Below are positions 8,503 through 16,647 of a DNA stretch of 64,000 nucleotides, piece after piece (positions within the stretch are counted from its first letter, which is position 1; the number at the start of each line of letters is the position of its first letter). Made by a program: the position numbers and the translations under genes. Location of the stretch: assembly GCA_934597345.1 (NCBI GenBank), contig CAKTRJ010000006.1, forward strand, positions 1 to 64,000. The letters run 5' to 3'. This DNA is from an uncultured Oscillospiraceae bacterium. GTDB taxonomy: Bacteria; Bacillota; Clostridia; Oscillospirales; Oscillospiraceae. The notes beneath the pieces were generated by a model, which worked only from the letters and a program-made list of their open reading frames with translations, searched no databases and had not been told where the DNA came from.

Positions 8503-9429
8503 ATGCACAACAAGAAAACCCACACAATGTCGCTGGTGTTCGCCATGCTGGCCAGCGCCATTTTCGGCATGAGCTTCATGTTCTCCAAGCTGGCGCTGGC
8601 GGTGGCCAAGCCCACGGTGCTGCTGGCGTTCCGGTTTGCCGTCGCCTTTATCGCCATGACGCTGGTGATCCTGGCCAACGCGCTGATCGGAAGGCTGCGG
8701 GGCAGGCCGCTGTTCGCCTTTTCACTGAAGGGCAAGCCCATCGGCTCGCTGGTGCTGCTGGGTCTGATCCAGCCGGTGCTGTACTTCTTCTGCGAGAATT
8801 ACGGCATTCTGTATACCTCCTCCGCCGTGGCAGGCACCATCATCGCCGTGGTGCCCATCGCCTGCATCCTGATGGATGTGCTGGTGCTGCACGAGAAGGT
8901 GACGCGGCGGCAGATCCTGTGCGCGGTGCTGTGCATCGGAGGCGTGGCACTGATCTACATGGGCGGCGAGACACACATTTCCCTGCTGGGTCTGGTGCTG
9001 CTGCTGATGACGGTGGGCTGCGACGCGGCGTACTATACCCTGAGCCACAAGGCGGCGGCGAAGTTCACCGCCTTTGAGGTAACGTATGTGATGTTCACGG
9101 TGGGCATGGTGTTCTTCATCCCGGCGGCGTTGATCCAGGGCGCGGGCCACATGGCGGAGACGTTCCTGCCCGCCGTGCAGAGCGGCAGCTTCTGGGGCGC
9201 GGTGATCTATCTGGGGCTGGTGTCCTCGGTGGTGGCGTACTTCCTGCTGAACTTCGCCAACGCCCACCTGACGGTGTCGGAGGCGTCGCTGTTCAGCAAC
9301 GTGACCACGGTGGTCAGCGTACTGGCGGGCGTGGTGCTGCTGAAGGAGCCCTTCGGCCTGTGGCAGATCATCGGCGTGGTGGTGATCTGTGTCTGCGTCT
9401 ACGCCGCCAACGCGCCGGGGAAGAAGTAA
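8503..9429 (+). CDS. EamA/DMT-family metabolite exporter
   Basis: 308 residues with ten hydrophobic segments arranged as two five-helix EamA repeats, typical of drug/metabolite transporter-superfamily carriers that export amino acids or related small molecules by antiport. The start at 8503 is chosen because AGAGAG ends 9 bp upstream; in-frame ATGs at 8473 and 8494 lie upstream of the likely transcript start or too close to the ribosome site. The gene carries its own promoter and is followed by a P-type repeat rather than a terminator. Substrate unknown. The LysR regulator 0.6 kb upstream may be unrelated. Confidence 0.88.
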   Translation: MHNKKTHTMSLVFAMLASAIFGMSFMFSKLALAVAKPTVLLAFRFAVAFIAMTLVILANALIGRLRGRPLFAFSLKGKPIGSLVLLGLIQPVLYFFCENYGILYTSSAVAGTIIAVVPIACILMDVLVLHEKVTRRQILCAVLCIGGVALIYMGGETHISLLGLVLLLMTVGCDAAYYTLSHKAAAKFTAFEVTYVMFTVGMVFFIPAALIQGAGHMAETFLPAVQSGSFWGAVIYLGLVSSVVAYFLLNFANAHLTVSEASLFSNVTTVVSVLAGVVLLKEPFGLWQIIGVVVICVCVYAANAPGKK

Positions 9430-9445
9430 CCGATGGTATTTTTTA

Positions 9446-9560
9446 GGCCCCCTTGTGTAAAGGGGGGCTGTCACCGAAGGTGACTGGGGGATTGACGGTT
9501 GATGGTCAACCCCTCCGTCACGGCATACGCCGTGCCACCTCCCCTTACACAGGGGAGGCT
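9446..9560. repeat. P-type palindromic intergenic repeat (near-complete copy)
   Basis: The outer arms are CCCCCTTGTGTAAAGGGGG (9448 on) and CTCCCCTTACACAGGGGAG (to about 9558). Each is followed inwards by a variable hairpin (CACCGAAGGTG; CACGGCATACGCCGTG) and the conserved GGGGGATTG / CAACCCCTCCG boxes. The whole reads as an imperfect inverted repeat with no coding frame. Confidence 0.8.
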
Positions 9561-9584
9561 TTTGCTGCGCCATCGCCTGACGAG

Positions 9585-9610
9585 AAAAACCGCCCTTACG
9601 GGCGGTTTTT
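9585..9610. terminator. Hairpin bounding the small cassette (left copy)
   Basis: AAAAACCGCCC-TTAC-GGGCGGTTTTT, usable in both directions. It overlaps the stop of the minus-strand 49-residue gene. The same hairpin recurs at 10025, on the other side of the two-gene cassette. Confidence 0.85.
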
Positions 9611-9758
9611 AGCTTTCGGAAATGTAGAGGTCTTCCGCTTTTTGTTGGGCCGCGATCAGACACTCCGCCGCTTCCTCCACTTTGGAACGGGCAAGAAGTT
9701 CGATCGCGTCAGTAACGGCGTTGAATAACGTTGTATAATACTTGGGTAAATCTTCCAT
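9609..9758 (-). CDS. Small acidic helical hypothetical protein (49 residues)
   Basis: 50 codons from ATG at 9758 (ribosome site GAGGTG 7 bp upstream) to TAA at 9609. The product starts MEDLPKYYTTLFNAVTDAIE and continues as a predicted amphipathic helical hairpin rich in Glu/Ala, ending DLYISES. I recall similar short proteins near phage-like or mobile genes but cannot name a family. It is divergent from the 56-residue ribbon-helix-helix-like gene across an AT-rich 97-bp spacer. The cassette is about 44% GC against about 60% around it, suggesting separate acquisition (inference). Confidence 0.65.
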   Translation of the reverse strand: MEDLPKYYTTLFNAVTDAIELLARSKVEEAAECLIAAQQKAEDLYISES

Positions 9759-9855
9759 GTATTTCACCTCGCGTTTTGTGCTACAAAATATAATGCATCA
9801 TTATAACGCAAAATGCAATACATTTTTCTTATAAATTTGTATTACGGGGTGCATT
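9759..9855. promoter_or_regulatory. AT-rich divergent promoter/operator region
   Basis: 97 bp at very low GC (22% over 9781-9840 by my count) between the two small genes. It contains an inverted repeat ATAATG-CAT-CATTAT at 9790-9804, and TGCATTAT-like words recur up to the start codon at 9856. Such spaced short dyads fit autoregulation by a ribbon-helix-helix protein (inference). Confidence 0.5.
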
Positions 9856-10026
9856 ATGGCCAAATTCAAGATTCCCAAACCTCCGGGTTCCACCAATAAA
9901 TCCATTCGCTTTCCCAATGAGCTTATTCAAGCCGTAGAAGAAGCCATCCGCGGGACTGACTGCACATTTTCCGCATTTGTGGTAGAAGCTGTGCGCGTGG
10001 CACTGGAAAATCTGGAAGAAGAATAA
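9856..10026 (+). CDS. Small ribbon-helix-helix-like protein (56 residues)
   Basis: 57 codons from ATG at 9856 to TAA at 10026. After a basic Pro-rich arm (MAKFKIPKPPGSTN) comes KSIRFPNELIQAVEEAIRG, a beta strand plus helix, then TFSAFVVEAVRVALENL as the second helix: the ribbon-helix-helix layout seen in YlcI/YnfO-like and Arc/MetJ-type small DNA-binding proteins. It probably binds the AT-rich dyads in front of it. With the divergent 49-residue gene it forms a compact unit bounded by identical hairpins. A toxin-antitoxin role is possible but unsupported, since the partner resembles no known toxin. Confidence 0.65.
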   Translation: MAKFKIPKPPGSTNKSIRFPNELIQAVEEAIRGTDCTFSAFVVEAVRVALENLEEE

Positions 10027-10050
10027 AACCGCCCTTACGGGCGGTTTTTT
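10025..10050. terminator. Hairpin bounding the small cassette (right copy)
   Basis: AAAACCGCCC-TTAC-GGGCGGTTTT, the same hairpin as at 9585. It terminates the 56-residue gene and, read the other way, the inositol-phosphatase gene that ends at 10052. Confidence 0.85.
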
Positions 10051-10051
10051 C

Positions 10052-10813
10052 TTATTGGGGCAGCTGGCGGTAGAGGTCGCGGCACTTGTCGTTGGTGGCC
10101 CAGACGCTGCCGGGCTCTCTGGGGTCGATGGCGCTGCCGTCCAGACGGGTCAGGCGGCCGCCCGCCTCCTCCAGGATCAGGCTGCCGGCGGCGAAGTCCC
10201 AGGGGGACAGGCGGCACTCGAAGAAGATCTCGATGCGCCCGGCGGCCACCTGGCAGATATCCAGCTCGGCGGAGCCGAAGCGGCGGAAGTCCAGCGTGTG
10301 GTCATAGAGCCAGCGCATGATGGCGAAGCTCCGGTCGGTATAGCGGCGGTCATAGATGGTGCTGCCGCACATGCAGATGGCGTGGCCCGCGTCGTGACCG
10401 GACACATGGATGGGCCGCCCGTTCAGCGTGGCGCCCCGGCCCCGCTCCGCCGCGTACAGTTCCTCCGCAAAGGGGTTATACACCACGGCATAGCGCACCT
10501 GTCCCTGATGGCACAGGGCCACGGCGATGTTGCTGTAATGCAGCTCGCGCACAAAGTTGGTGGTGCCGTCGATGGGATCGACGATGAACGTCCAGTCCTT
10601 TGTCAGGGCCTCGTGCTGCCCTTCCTCACCGAAGAAATCGGCCTCGGGGCAGAGGGCCAGCAGCTCACGCCGCAGGAATTCCTGCACCGCCACATCGTAT
10701 TTCGTCACCAGATCCGCCGCGCCGGTCTTTTCGCGGGTATCCCGCTCGATATGGTGGGCGTCGCGGATCATGTTGCCCGCCTTGTACACAATGGCAATGA
10801 TCTTTTCCAGCAT
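10052..10813 (-). CDS. Inositol monophosphatase family protein
   Basis: 253 residues, normal length for the family (Mg-dependent hydrolysis of inositol phosphate, 3'-phosphoadenosine phosphate or fructose-1,6-bisphosphate). The metal site is intact: GEEG (about 67-70), VDPIDGTTNF (about 83-92) and WDFAAGSLILEEAGG near residue 205. Start with GGAGG 6 bp upstream, only 3 bp after the deacylase stop, so it is translated from the same message. The true substrate cannot be told from sequence. Confidence 0.88.
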   Translation of the reverse strand: MLEKIIAIVYKAGNMIRDAHHIERDTREKTGAADLVTKYDVAVQEFLRRELLALCPEADFFGEEGQHEALTKDWTFIVDPIDGTTNFVRELHYSNIAVALCHQGQVRYAVVYNPFAEELYAAERGRGATLNGRPIHVSGHDAGHAICMCGSTIYDRRYTDRSFAIMRWLYDHTLDFRRFGSAELDICQVAAGRIEIFFECRLSPWDFAAGSLILEEAGGRLTRLDGSAIDPREPGSVWATNDKCRDLYRQLPQ

Positions 10814-10816
10814 ACG

Positions 10817-12400
10817 TTACCTCCTGATGGCCCGCCCGGCGCAGAGACCGGTGGGGCGTCCGTTTTCCAGGGCTGTCTCGCCGCCCACCAGCACAAGGGA
10901 CATCCCCTGCGAGGTCTGCTGCGGCTCCGTATAAGTAGCCCGCTCGTGAAGGGCCTGAGGATCGAACACGCACACGTCGGCGTCATAGCCCGCCGCCAGA
11001 CGGCCCTTGCCGGTCAGGTACAGCACCTGTGCGGGACCATCCGTCAGCTTGTGGACGGCCTGCTCCCAGGTGAGGGCGCCCTTCTCCCGGACGAAGTGCT
11101 CCAGCAGGTGGGTGACGTTGCCGCAGACGCGGGGGTGCAGCTGTCCCTCGGTGGGGTAGGTGGCGTCGGAGATGACGCAGGACAGGGGTGAACGGAGGAT
11201 ATCGCAGATGTCCTCCTCCGAGGCCATGAAGTCGATCATGGTGATCTGGCCGTGCTCACGGGCCAGCAGCTCGCAGCAGGAGGACAGGGGATCCTGTCCC
11301 ATCAGGGCGGCGATCTCCATCAGGTTATGGCCCTGATAGGGGTGATCCTCCGGGCAGTGGAGGGAGGTGAGATAGATGCCGTCCCAGCCTGCCAGCTTGG
11401 CGATGTCGTCAAAGCCCGCGCCGCTTTCGATGCGTTCGGCCAGCTGGCGGCGCACCTCTTTATCCTTCAGGCGCTCCACCACCGCCTCCATGCCGCCGGT
11501 GAGATAGTCCGGCGGAAGAATGTGCAGCAGCTGAGTGGAACCGGCGGTATAGGGATACACGTCGCAGTCCACGGCAAGGCCCTCGCTTTGCGCCTGCTCC
11601 AGTAGGGAAAGCACCCGGGGGATCTTTTTGCCCCAGTTGTCCCGGCCCATGGCCTTGAGATGGCTGATGTGAACGGGGCAGCGCAGCGCCCGGGCCACGG
11701 CGATCATCTCCTCCACGGAGTCCGCCACGCCGCCGCCCTCCTGCCGCATGTGGACGGTGACGGGGATATCCGTCCCAGCCACCGGCTGTAAGGCACGGAT
11801 GAGATCTGTGGTGGAATAGAAGCACTCCGGCGCGTAGCCAAGGCCCAGACTGACGCCCAGCGCCCCGTCGGCAAGGGAGCGCTCCATCTGCCGGTGGATG
11901 GCGGCGAAGTGGCCGTCCTCCAGCTCCGTCAGCTGATAGCCCGCCGTGTCGGCACGGAGGGTGCCCGCGCCCACCAGCATGGCCACGTTCAGAGGCAGGG
12001 CGGGCAGGGAACGGAAATACCCCTCCATAGTGCGGGGGTCCAGCGCCGCGGGCAGCGTGCCGGTGATGGGCTGCAAATACGCCCGGATGGCCGTCTCGTT
12101 ATCGGGGCCGAAGGGCGCGGCAGACAGGCCGCAGTTGCCGTTGACGATGGTGGTCAGGCCCTGGCACAGCTCCCATTCCCCGAAGCCGGGGCGGAAGGCC
12201 GCGCCGTCGGCGTGGCGGTGGATGTCGATAAAGCCGGGAGTGACGGTCAGGCCGGTGCAGTCCACCACCCGGCGGGCCGCAGCATGGGACAGCTGTCCCA
12301 CCGCGGCGATCTTGCCGTTTTCGATGGCAATATCCGCCGCAAACGCGGCGCGGCCGGTACCGTCAATGACAGTACCGCCCCGCAGAAGTGTATCAAACAT
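10817..12400 (-). CDS. N-acyl-D-amino-acid deacylase (D-aminoacylase) family amidohydrolase
   Basis: 527 residues, amidohydrolase superfamily. An N-terminal composite beta domain (LLRGGTVIDGTGR, then VTPGFIDIHRHAD, the first metal-binding HxH) leads into a TIM barrel with HMRQEGGG near 227 and VHISHLKAMG near 250. It returns to the small domain at the end (GYDADVCVFDP). Length and motif order match D-aminoacylase/DAN-type enzymes that free D-amino acids from N-acyl forms. In an anaerobic gut bacterium this could salvage D-amino acids or peptidoglycan-derived compounds (inference). Last but one gene of a minus-strand operon behind a two-component system. Confidence 0.85.
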   Translation of the reverse strand: MFDTLLRGGTVIDGTGRAAFAADIAIENGKIAAVGQLSHAAARRVVDCTGLTVTPGFIDIHRHADGAAFRPGFGEWELCQGLTTIVNGNCGLSAAPFGPDNETAIRAYLQPITGTLPAALDPRTMEGYFRSLPALPLNVAMLVGAGTLRADTAGYQLTELEDGHFAAIHRQMERSLADGALGVSLGLGYAPECFYSTTDLIRALQPVAGTDIPVTVHMRQEGGGVADSVEEMIAVARALRCPVHISHLKAMGRDNWGKKIPRVLSLLEQAQSEGLAVDCDVYPYTAGSTQLLHILPPDYLTGGMEAVVERLKDKEVRRQLAERIESGAGFDDIAKLAGWDGIYLTSLHCPEDHPYQGHNLMEIAALMGQDPLSSCCELLAREHGQITMIDFMASEEDICDILRSPLSCVISDATYPTEGQLHPRVCGNVTHLLEHFVREKGALTWEQAVHKLTDGPAQVLYLTGKGRLAAGYDADVCVFDPQALHERATYTEPQQTSQGMSLVLVGGETALENGRPTGLCAGRAIRR

Positions 12401-12426
12401 AGGGATGAACCTCGATTTTTATGAGC

Positions 12427-13599
12427 TCAGTGCCGCAGGGGCAGCGTCACCGTGAAGCGGGTGGCCCTTGCGTCGCTGGCGGCGGTGATGATGCCCTTGT
12501 GGCGATGGACGATCTGTTGAGCGATGGCAAGGCCAAGGCCGAAGCTGCCCGCGCCGGTGCGGGCATCGTCCACCCGATAGAACCGGTCAAAGAGATGGGG
12601 CAGCTTGTCCGGCGGGATGGGGTCGCCGGGGTTTTCCACCGCCAGCACCGCGTTTTTGCCGGAGATATCCAGCGTCAGGCGAATGGGGGCGTCCTCGGCG
12701 GCGTACTTCACCGCGTTGTCCAGCAGGATATCCAGCAGCTGATCCAGCTGCTGGCGGTCGCCGGACAGGGACGCGCCGTTCTGAATGTCGTATTGCAGGG
12801 GATGCCCCGCCTCGAAGGCCACCGGCTCGAACCGCAGGGCGGCGTCGGTGACCAGATCGCTGAGATCCAGCGGCTCGAAGGGAGCGGCGCGGCCGCTCTC
12901 CGCCCGGGAGAGGGTCAGCATATCCTCCACCAGCGCCTTCATGCGCCGGGATTCCACGGAGATATTGTCCACATACTGGCGCTGCTCCGGCTGGGCGGAG
13001 GTTTTCAGCAGGTCGGCGGAGGACAGGATCACCGTCAGGGGCGTTTTCAGCTCGTGGCTGGCGTCGGAGAGGAACTGCTGCTGGTTCTGCCACGTCCGGG
13101 CCACGGGCCGGGTGACGAAGCCGCTCAGCAGCCAGCTGAGGCCAAACAGCACCAACAGCGCCGCCGCGCCGATCAGCAGGCAGACCCGCACCAGCGCGCG
13201 AAGGGTGGCCTGCTCGAAGGTGCTGTCCATAAAGGCGATGCGGACGGTGAGGGCGCCCTCCAAGCGGAAGTAGCGCATATGCTGCGTCCGCAGCACGCCG
13301 CTGTCCGCGTCGGCGGACAGGGCCGCCGTCACCAGCGGCAGCAGGGTATCCTCGTCCTGTAAGTCGTAGTAATTGCTGCCGGAGACACGAACGGTGCCGC
13401 TGGGCAGCACCTCCGCCACAAAACAGGGCACCCGGGCCTCGGACGTGCCGGAGACCACCGCCTGCCGCAGCTGGTATTCGTAGCTTTCGGCAATGTTATT
13501 GCGGGAAAAGAGGTACACGCAGGCGAACACCGCCGTCAGCACCAGCGCCGACACCAGCAGCGTTACGCCGGTGATCTTCCAGCGCAGCCTGCGGATCAT
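12427..13599 (-). CDS. Two-component sensor histidine kinase
   Basis: 390 residues from the ATG at 13599, which overlaps the response-regulator stop (ATGA) and has GGAGG just upstream. Transmembrane helix about 9-30, an extracytoplasmic sensor of about 110 residues, a second helix about 155-180, then HisKA with the phosphoacceptor in SDASHELKTPLTVIL, and HATPase_c with LDILLDNAVKYA (N box), and FGLGLAIAQQIVHRH (G2 box). No HAMP domain is obvious. It pairs with the adjacent OmpR-type regulator. The DUF4340 lipoprotein at the head of the operon may take part in envelope sensing (inference). Confidence 0.93.
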   Translation of the reverse strand: MIRRLRWKITGVTLLVSALVLTAVFACVYLFSRNNIAESYEYQLRQAVVSGTSEARVPCFVAEVLPSGTVRVSGSNYYDLQDEDTLLPLVTAALSADADSGVLRTQHMRYFRLEGALTVRIAFMDSTFEQATLRALVRVCLLIGAAALLVLFGLSWLLSGFVTRPVARTWQNQQQFLSDASHELKTPLTVILSSADLLKTSAQPEQRQYVDNISVESRRMKALVEDMLTLSRAESGRAAPFEPLDLSDLVTDAALRFEPVAFEAGHPLQYDIQNGASLSGDRQQLDQLLDILLDNAVKYAAEDAPIRLTLDISGKNAVLAVENPGDPIPPDKLPHLFDRFYRVDDARTGAGSFGLGLAIAQQIVHRHKGIITAASDARATRFTVTLPLRH

Positions 13600-14282
13600 G
13601 CCTCCACCTCCCGGGTCAGGCAATAACCCAGCATCCGCAGCGTCTTGATCTTCACCTGGGAGTGCAGGTGGGTCAGCTTCCGCCGCAGGAAGGAGATATA
13701 GACCTCCACATTGTTGTCCTCGGCCTGGGAGTCATAGCCCCAGACCTTGATGAGCAGCTGCTCCTTGGTGACCACCTGGGCGCCGTTGCGCATCAGAAGC
13801 TCCATCAGGTCGTACTCCCGGCGGCTGAGCCGCACATCCCGACCGTTGCAGCTGAGGGTAAACGTGCCGCGCTCCAGCGACAGGTCGCCCCAGGTGAGGG
13901 TGTCGCTCTCCTGCAATTGGCCGCCGCTCCGCCGCAGCAGCGTGCGGACGCAGGCCAGCAGCTCCTCCGGCTCGAAGGGCTTGGTGAGATAGTAGTCCGC
14001 GCCGCAGTCCAGTCCGTGGACCCGGTCGCTCAGGTCGCTTTTGGCCGTCAGCATCAGCACGGGGGTGGCGACACCGGCGTCGCGGAGCTGCCGGGCCACC
14101 TGAAAGCCGTTCAGGCCCGGCAGCATCACGTCCAGCACCATCAGGTCATAGATGCCGGTCAGGGCGTTGTCCAGACCGCTGACGCCGTCGTAGCACACGT
14201 CGGCGGTGTAGCCCTGCCGGTGCAGCAGCTGGCGCAGAGTGTCCGCCAGACGGACCTCATCCTCCACGATCAACAGGCGCAT
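13596..14282 (-). CDS. OmpR/PhoB-family response regulator
   Basis: 228 residues. Receiver domain 1-115 with acidic pocket VEDE near the N-terminus, phosphoacceptor Asp in DLMVLDVMLPGLNG, and the conserved Lys in MLTAKSDLSDRV. A winged-helix Trans_reg_C domain follows (about 130-225; SRREYDLMELLMRNGAQVV, VEVYISFLRRKL). It starts 16 bp after the DUF4340 gene and overlaps the kinase gene by 4 bp, so the pair is coupled. Confidence 0.95.
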   Translation of the reverse strand: MRLLIVEDEVRLADTLRQLLHRQGYTADVCYDGVSGLDNALTGIYDLMVLDVMLPGLNGFQVARQLRDAGVATPVLMLTAKSDLSDRVHGLDCGADYYLTKPFEPEELLACVRTLLRRSGGQLQESDTLTWGDLSLERGTFTLSCNGRDVRLSRREYDLMELLMRNGAQVVTKEQLLIKVWGYDSQAEDNNVEVYISFLRRKLTHLHSQVKIKTLRMLGYCLTREVEA

Positions 14283-14298
14283 GGGACCGCCTCCTTAC

Positions 14299-15219
14299 TT
14301 ACAGCAGCGCCAGAAACGCCGCCACTTTATCCTGAGACACCAGATATACGGTGGTGTCGTCATTCAATGTCACATAATAGCTGCCGTCCTCCCGCAGCGT
14401 GCCCAGCGTCAGGGTCAGGGTGGTCTCGGTGCCCACGGTGTTGACATAGGCGGCGGTGATCGTCGCGGTGGGGGCGACCAGGCCGCACAGGGGCGCGGCG
14501 TCGGGAGAGGGATCGTAGTTAAAGCAGCTGTCAAAGGTGAAGTCCGCCAGCGCGGCCTCCATGGCCTGCACCTGCTCCGTGACCTGCCGATTCTCCCGGA
14601 ACCAGCCCTCGTCCGTTTTGGTCAGGCGGACGGCCTTGTCCTCCGCGCCGCTACGGAGGGTGATGACCGTCAGGTTTTCATCCGTCAGTTCCGGCAGGGT
14701 GGGCAGCACCGCCATGCTGTATACGCTGCGGTCCATCCGCTGCACGAACTCGTCGGCCACCAGATAGGTGCCCTCCTGTCCGTCGATGGCCATGTACCAC
14801 TGTCCGTCGTCCTTCTGGTCACCGAAGCGCAGGGTGGTGGTCTCCTCCCCCACCGTGACGGTGAGGTAGCGCTGGGCATCGTCGAGCCCGGCGTCCGCCG
14901 CCTCCACGGCGGGCTCCACCGGCGTCAGGGACGCGGACATGGCGTCCAGCTCCGCCAACGTCTCCTCAATGTAAGTGGCGTCCAGCGGGAAGCCTTCATT
15001 ATCCACCCACTTCCAGCCGTCCTCGTCCTTCCGGAAGCGGCAGGTGATCTGGCTGTTGTCGTATTCCAGATAGCTGGCCTCGGTCATGGGCAGCTGGGCG
15101 CTGTTGGACAGGGTGCTGTTATCCGCCGCGTCGGCGGCATCTTCCGGCTCCTTGCCGCCGCAGGCCATAAGGGCCAGCACCAGCACAAGGGCCAGAAGCA
15201 GTAAAATGATACGTTTCAT
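14299..15219 (-). CDS. DUF4340 domain lipoprotein
   Basis: 306 residues. The N-terminus MKRIILLLLALVLVLALMAC is a lipoprotein signal with the lipobox ending LMAC, so it is lipidated at Cys20 and outside the membrane. The rest matches the DUF4340 pattern: repeated beta-rich units with SQITCRFRKDEDGWKWVDNEGFPLD, TLRFGDQKDDGQWYMAIDG, and EDKAVRLTKTDEGWF. DUF4340 proteins are often near Gld-type ABC transporters, but none is present here; instead it leads an operon with a two-component system. Start supported by GGAGGAGG upstream. Function unknown. Confidence 0.8.
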   Translation of the reverse strand: MKRIILLLLALVLVLALMACGGKEPEDAADAADNSTLSNSAQLPMTEASYLEYDNSQITCRFRKDEDGWKWVDNEGFPLDATYIEETLAELDAMSASLTPVEPAVEAADAGLDDAQRYLTVTVGEETTTLRFGDQKDDGQWYMAIDGQEGTYLVADEFVQRMDRSVYSMAVLPTLPELTDENLTVITLRSGAEDKAVRLTKTDEGWFRENRQVTEQVQAMEAALADFTFDSCFNYDPSPDAAPLCGLVAPTATITAAYVNTVGTETTLTLTLGTLREDGSYYVTLNDDTTVYLVSQDKVAAFLALL

Positions 15220-15394
15220 GGGGTTCCTCCTCCGGGATAAAATGCATTACAACACTTTAATATACCAGAGAATGAAGGAAAAGAAAAGTCGAAATTATGA
15301 ATTTTGGCCGAGCCTGACAAAAAATAAGGACAAAAGGTTGATGGATGGCCGTAAAACAGCTCATGCCAACATGCTATGCAGCAGGGTACAGACC

Positions 15395-15593
15395 CTTGGC
15401 TCTCCCTTTGGGAGAGCTGTCACCGCAGGTGACTGAGAGGGCATCCAAGATGGTACGGTGCAAACCAAGATGGATGCTACGGCGACATAGCCGCCGAGAT
15501 CGGAACTAAAAATATGCCACCGGCATGTTTTATTAACGTTCCGCCCCTCTCCGTCCTCGCTGCGCTCGGCCACCTCTCCCAAGGGGAGAGGCA
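15395..15593. repeat. P-type repeat with a Q module inserted
   Basis: Outer arms CTCTCCCTTTGGGAGAG (about 15400) and CTCTCCCAAGGGGAGAG (about 15577), with inner hairpins TCACCGCAGGTGA and CGCTGCGCTCGGC-type pieces. Between them, 15462-15536 holds the Q module (hairpin CATGCCGGTGGCATG on the minus strand plus CCGATCTCGGCGGCTATG), the same cargo that sits inside the P repeat at 45345. No coding frame. Confidence 0.7.
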
Positions 15594-15640
15594 AGGGGTG
15601 CTGCACCATGAAATCTGCTTGACAAATCAGATAAAACAAG

Positions 15641-15674
15641 AACAGGCACAGCAGATCATCCCGCTGTGCCTGTT
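15641..15674 (-). terminator. Terminator of the frameshifted small gene
   Basis: 12-bp stem AACAGGCACAGC / GCTGTGCCTGTT with a T-rich tail on the minus strand, 25 bp beyond the stop at 15699. Confidence 0.7.
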
Positions 15675-15698
15675 AACTGTCTCATGCAGTCCGCTTAT

Positions 15699-16252
15699 TT
15701 ATTTTTGTTCATTTAAGTACGATGCGAAGGCGCGGGCCATCTCGCGGCTCAGCTTGGGCGGCATGTACTCCAGTAGAGCTTGATATCGCTTCTTGCTGAA
15801 CTTGATCTTGATGACATCGGTAGGAGACGTTACCTGATTGATGTGCGTATTCTCAAAGGATGACAGCCGCCGCCGGGAAAGCACCAGATAGACGATCACG
15901 GGGCCGACATCCGGCGTACCGGCAAGACAATGCCGGTAGCTGGCCCGGTAGATGTAAGGGAACTCCTGATATTCATACGTTATGGGCTTTTTGAAGCAGG
16001 AGCGCAGTTCGATCTTTTCTGGGGATAGCACAAGAATATTGGCCCAGCGGGTGTCCCTAAACAATGAGATACTGATTGGTGTAAGTGCCATTGCCAACAT
16101 CGTTAGTTTTACCCCTATTCTGTCCGTCTCAGAAGTAAAAGATGCGTCATGAGTTATCCAAAAAACGCAACTGTTGCTCCGCAGAGCATCGTCATTGCAT
16201 TAAGCGCCAACAGGAACAGATAGGGATCTGCTATAATCCGGATCTTTTTCAC
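15699..16252 (-). pseudogene. Hypothetical membrane protein split by a -1 frameshift at a T6 run
   Basis: Two reading frames join into one 184-residue protein. The N-terminal part starts at GTG 16252 (GAGGTG upstream): VKKIRIIADPYLFLLALNAM, one membrane helix, then FFG-stop at 16154. Reading one base back at the T6 run (A6 at 16160-16165 on the plus strand) continues without a stop into ...WITHDASF..., a second hydrophobic segment (KLTMLAMALTPISISLF) and a soluble PH-like part (RDTRWANILVLSPEKIELRS...). An intact downstream frame of 133 residues begins at ATG 16100. Either one T was lost (mutation or sequencing error) or the run serves as a -1 slippery site. Family not named by me; the soluble part resembles short membrane-attached PH-like proteins. 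Confidence 0.6.
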
Positions 16253-16289
16253 ATCCTACACCTCATATTTTTCCAGCTGCGGCGCTGGC

Positions 16290-16598
16290 TTAGAAGAAAA
16301 TAGATGGAACGTCGCCGCAGGCTTGGATGTCGATGTTCTTTTCCACAAGCGCCGCCCTGTCTTCTCCGGCCTGCAGAACCTTTTTGTTCAGCCAGGCGAT
16401 AAACTCCTCGCTGTTATAGCAGATGCAGGCAAAGCTTTGGCCGTCAGAGCCGACCATCCTTTTCGTGAGCTTCCTTTGGCCTTCCGGAGAATAGACCCAC
16501 CGCAGAAAGCGCTGACGGATCACATCGATGTTTTCGACCACGCTTTCCGGAACAGACACCAAGTCCGCGTTCAAATCAAATTCAACGATCAGCTCCAT
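16290..16598 (-). CDS. Hypothetical protein (102 residues)
   Basis: I do not recognise a family. From the ATG at 16598 the protein starts MELIVEFDLNADLVSVPESV and has mixed alpha/beta character with no membrane segment; mid-protein it contains WVYSPEGQRKLTKRMVGSDG and a C-terminal Cys/Asp patch (IQACGDVP). The frame stays open further upstream into the ROK gene, but that extension is Arg/Ser-rich and has no ribosome site. The site before 16598 is weak (AGGG). It lies 49 bp downstream of the glucokinase gene on the same strand, so it may be the tail of that message. Confidence 0.55.
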   Translation of the reverse strand: MELIVEFDLNADLVSVPESVVENIDVIRQRFLRWVYSPEGQRKLTKRMVGSDGQSFACICYNSEEFIAWLNKKVLQAGEDRAALVEKNIDIQACGDVPSIFF

Positions 16599-16647
16599 TT
16601 TATAAACCCTGCCTGCCAGTGTGGTGATGACCCGCCCCGAAGGCCGG

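Noticed and set aside
9453..9728. Protein-coding gene on the plus strand across the P repeat
   Set aside because: The frame only traverses the palindromic repeat and a terminator and runs antisense to the better-supported 49-residue gene.
9609..10026. Toxin-antitoxin system
   Set aside because: The 56-residue protein could be an antitoxin-type regulator, but its partner resembles no known toxin and the genes are divergent rather than overlapping in one operon.
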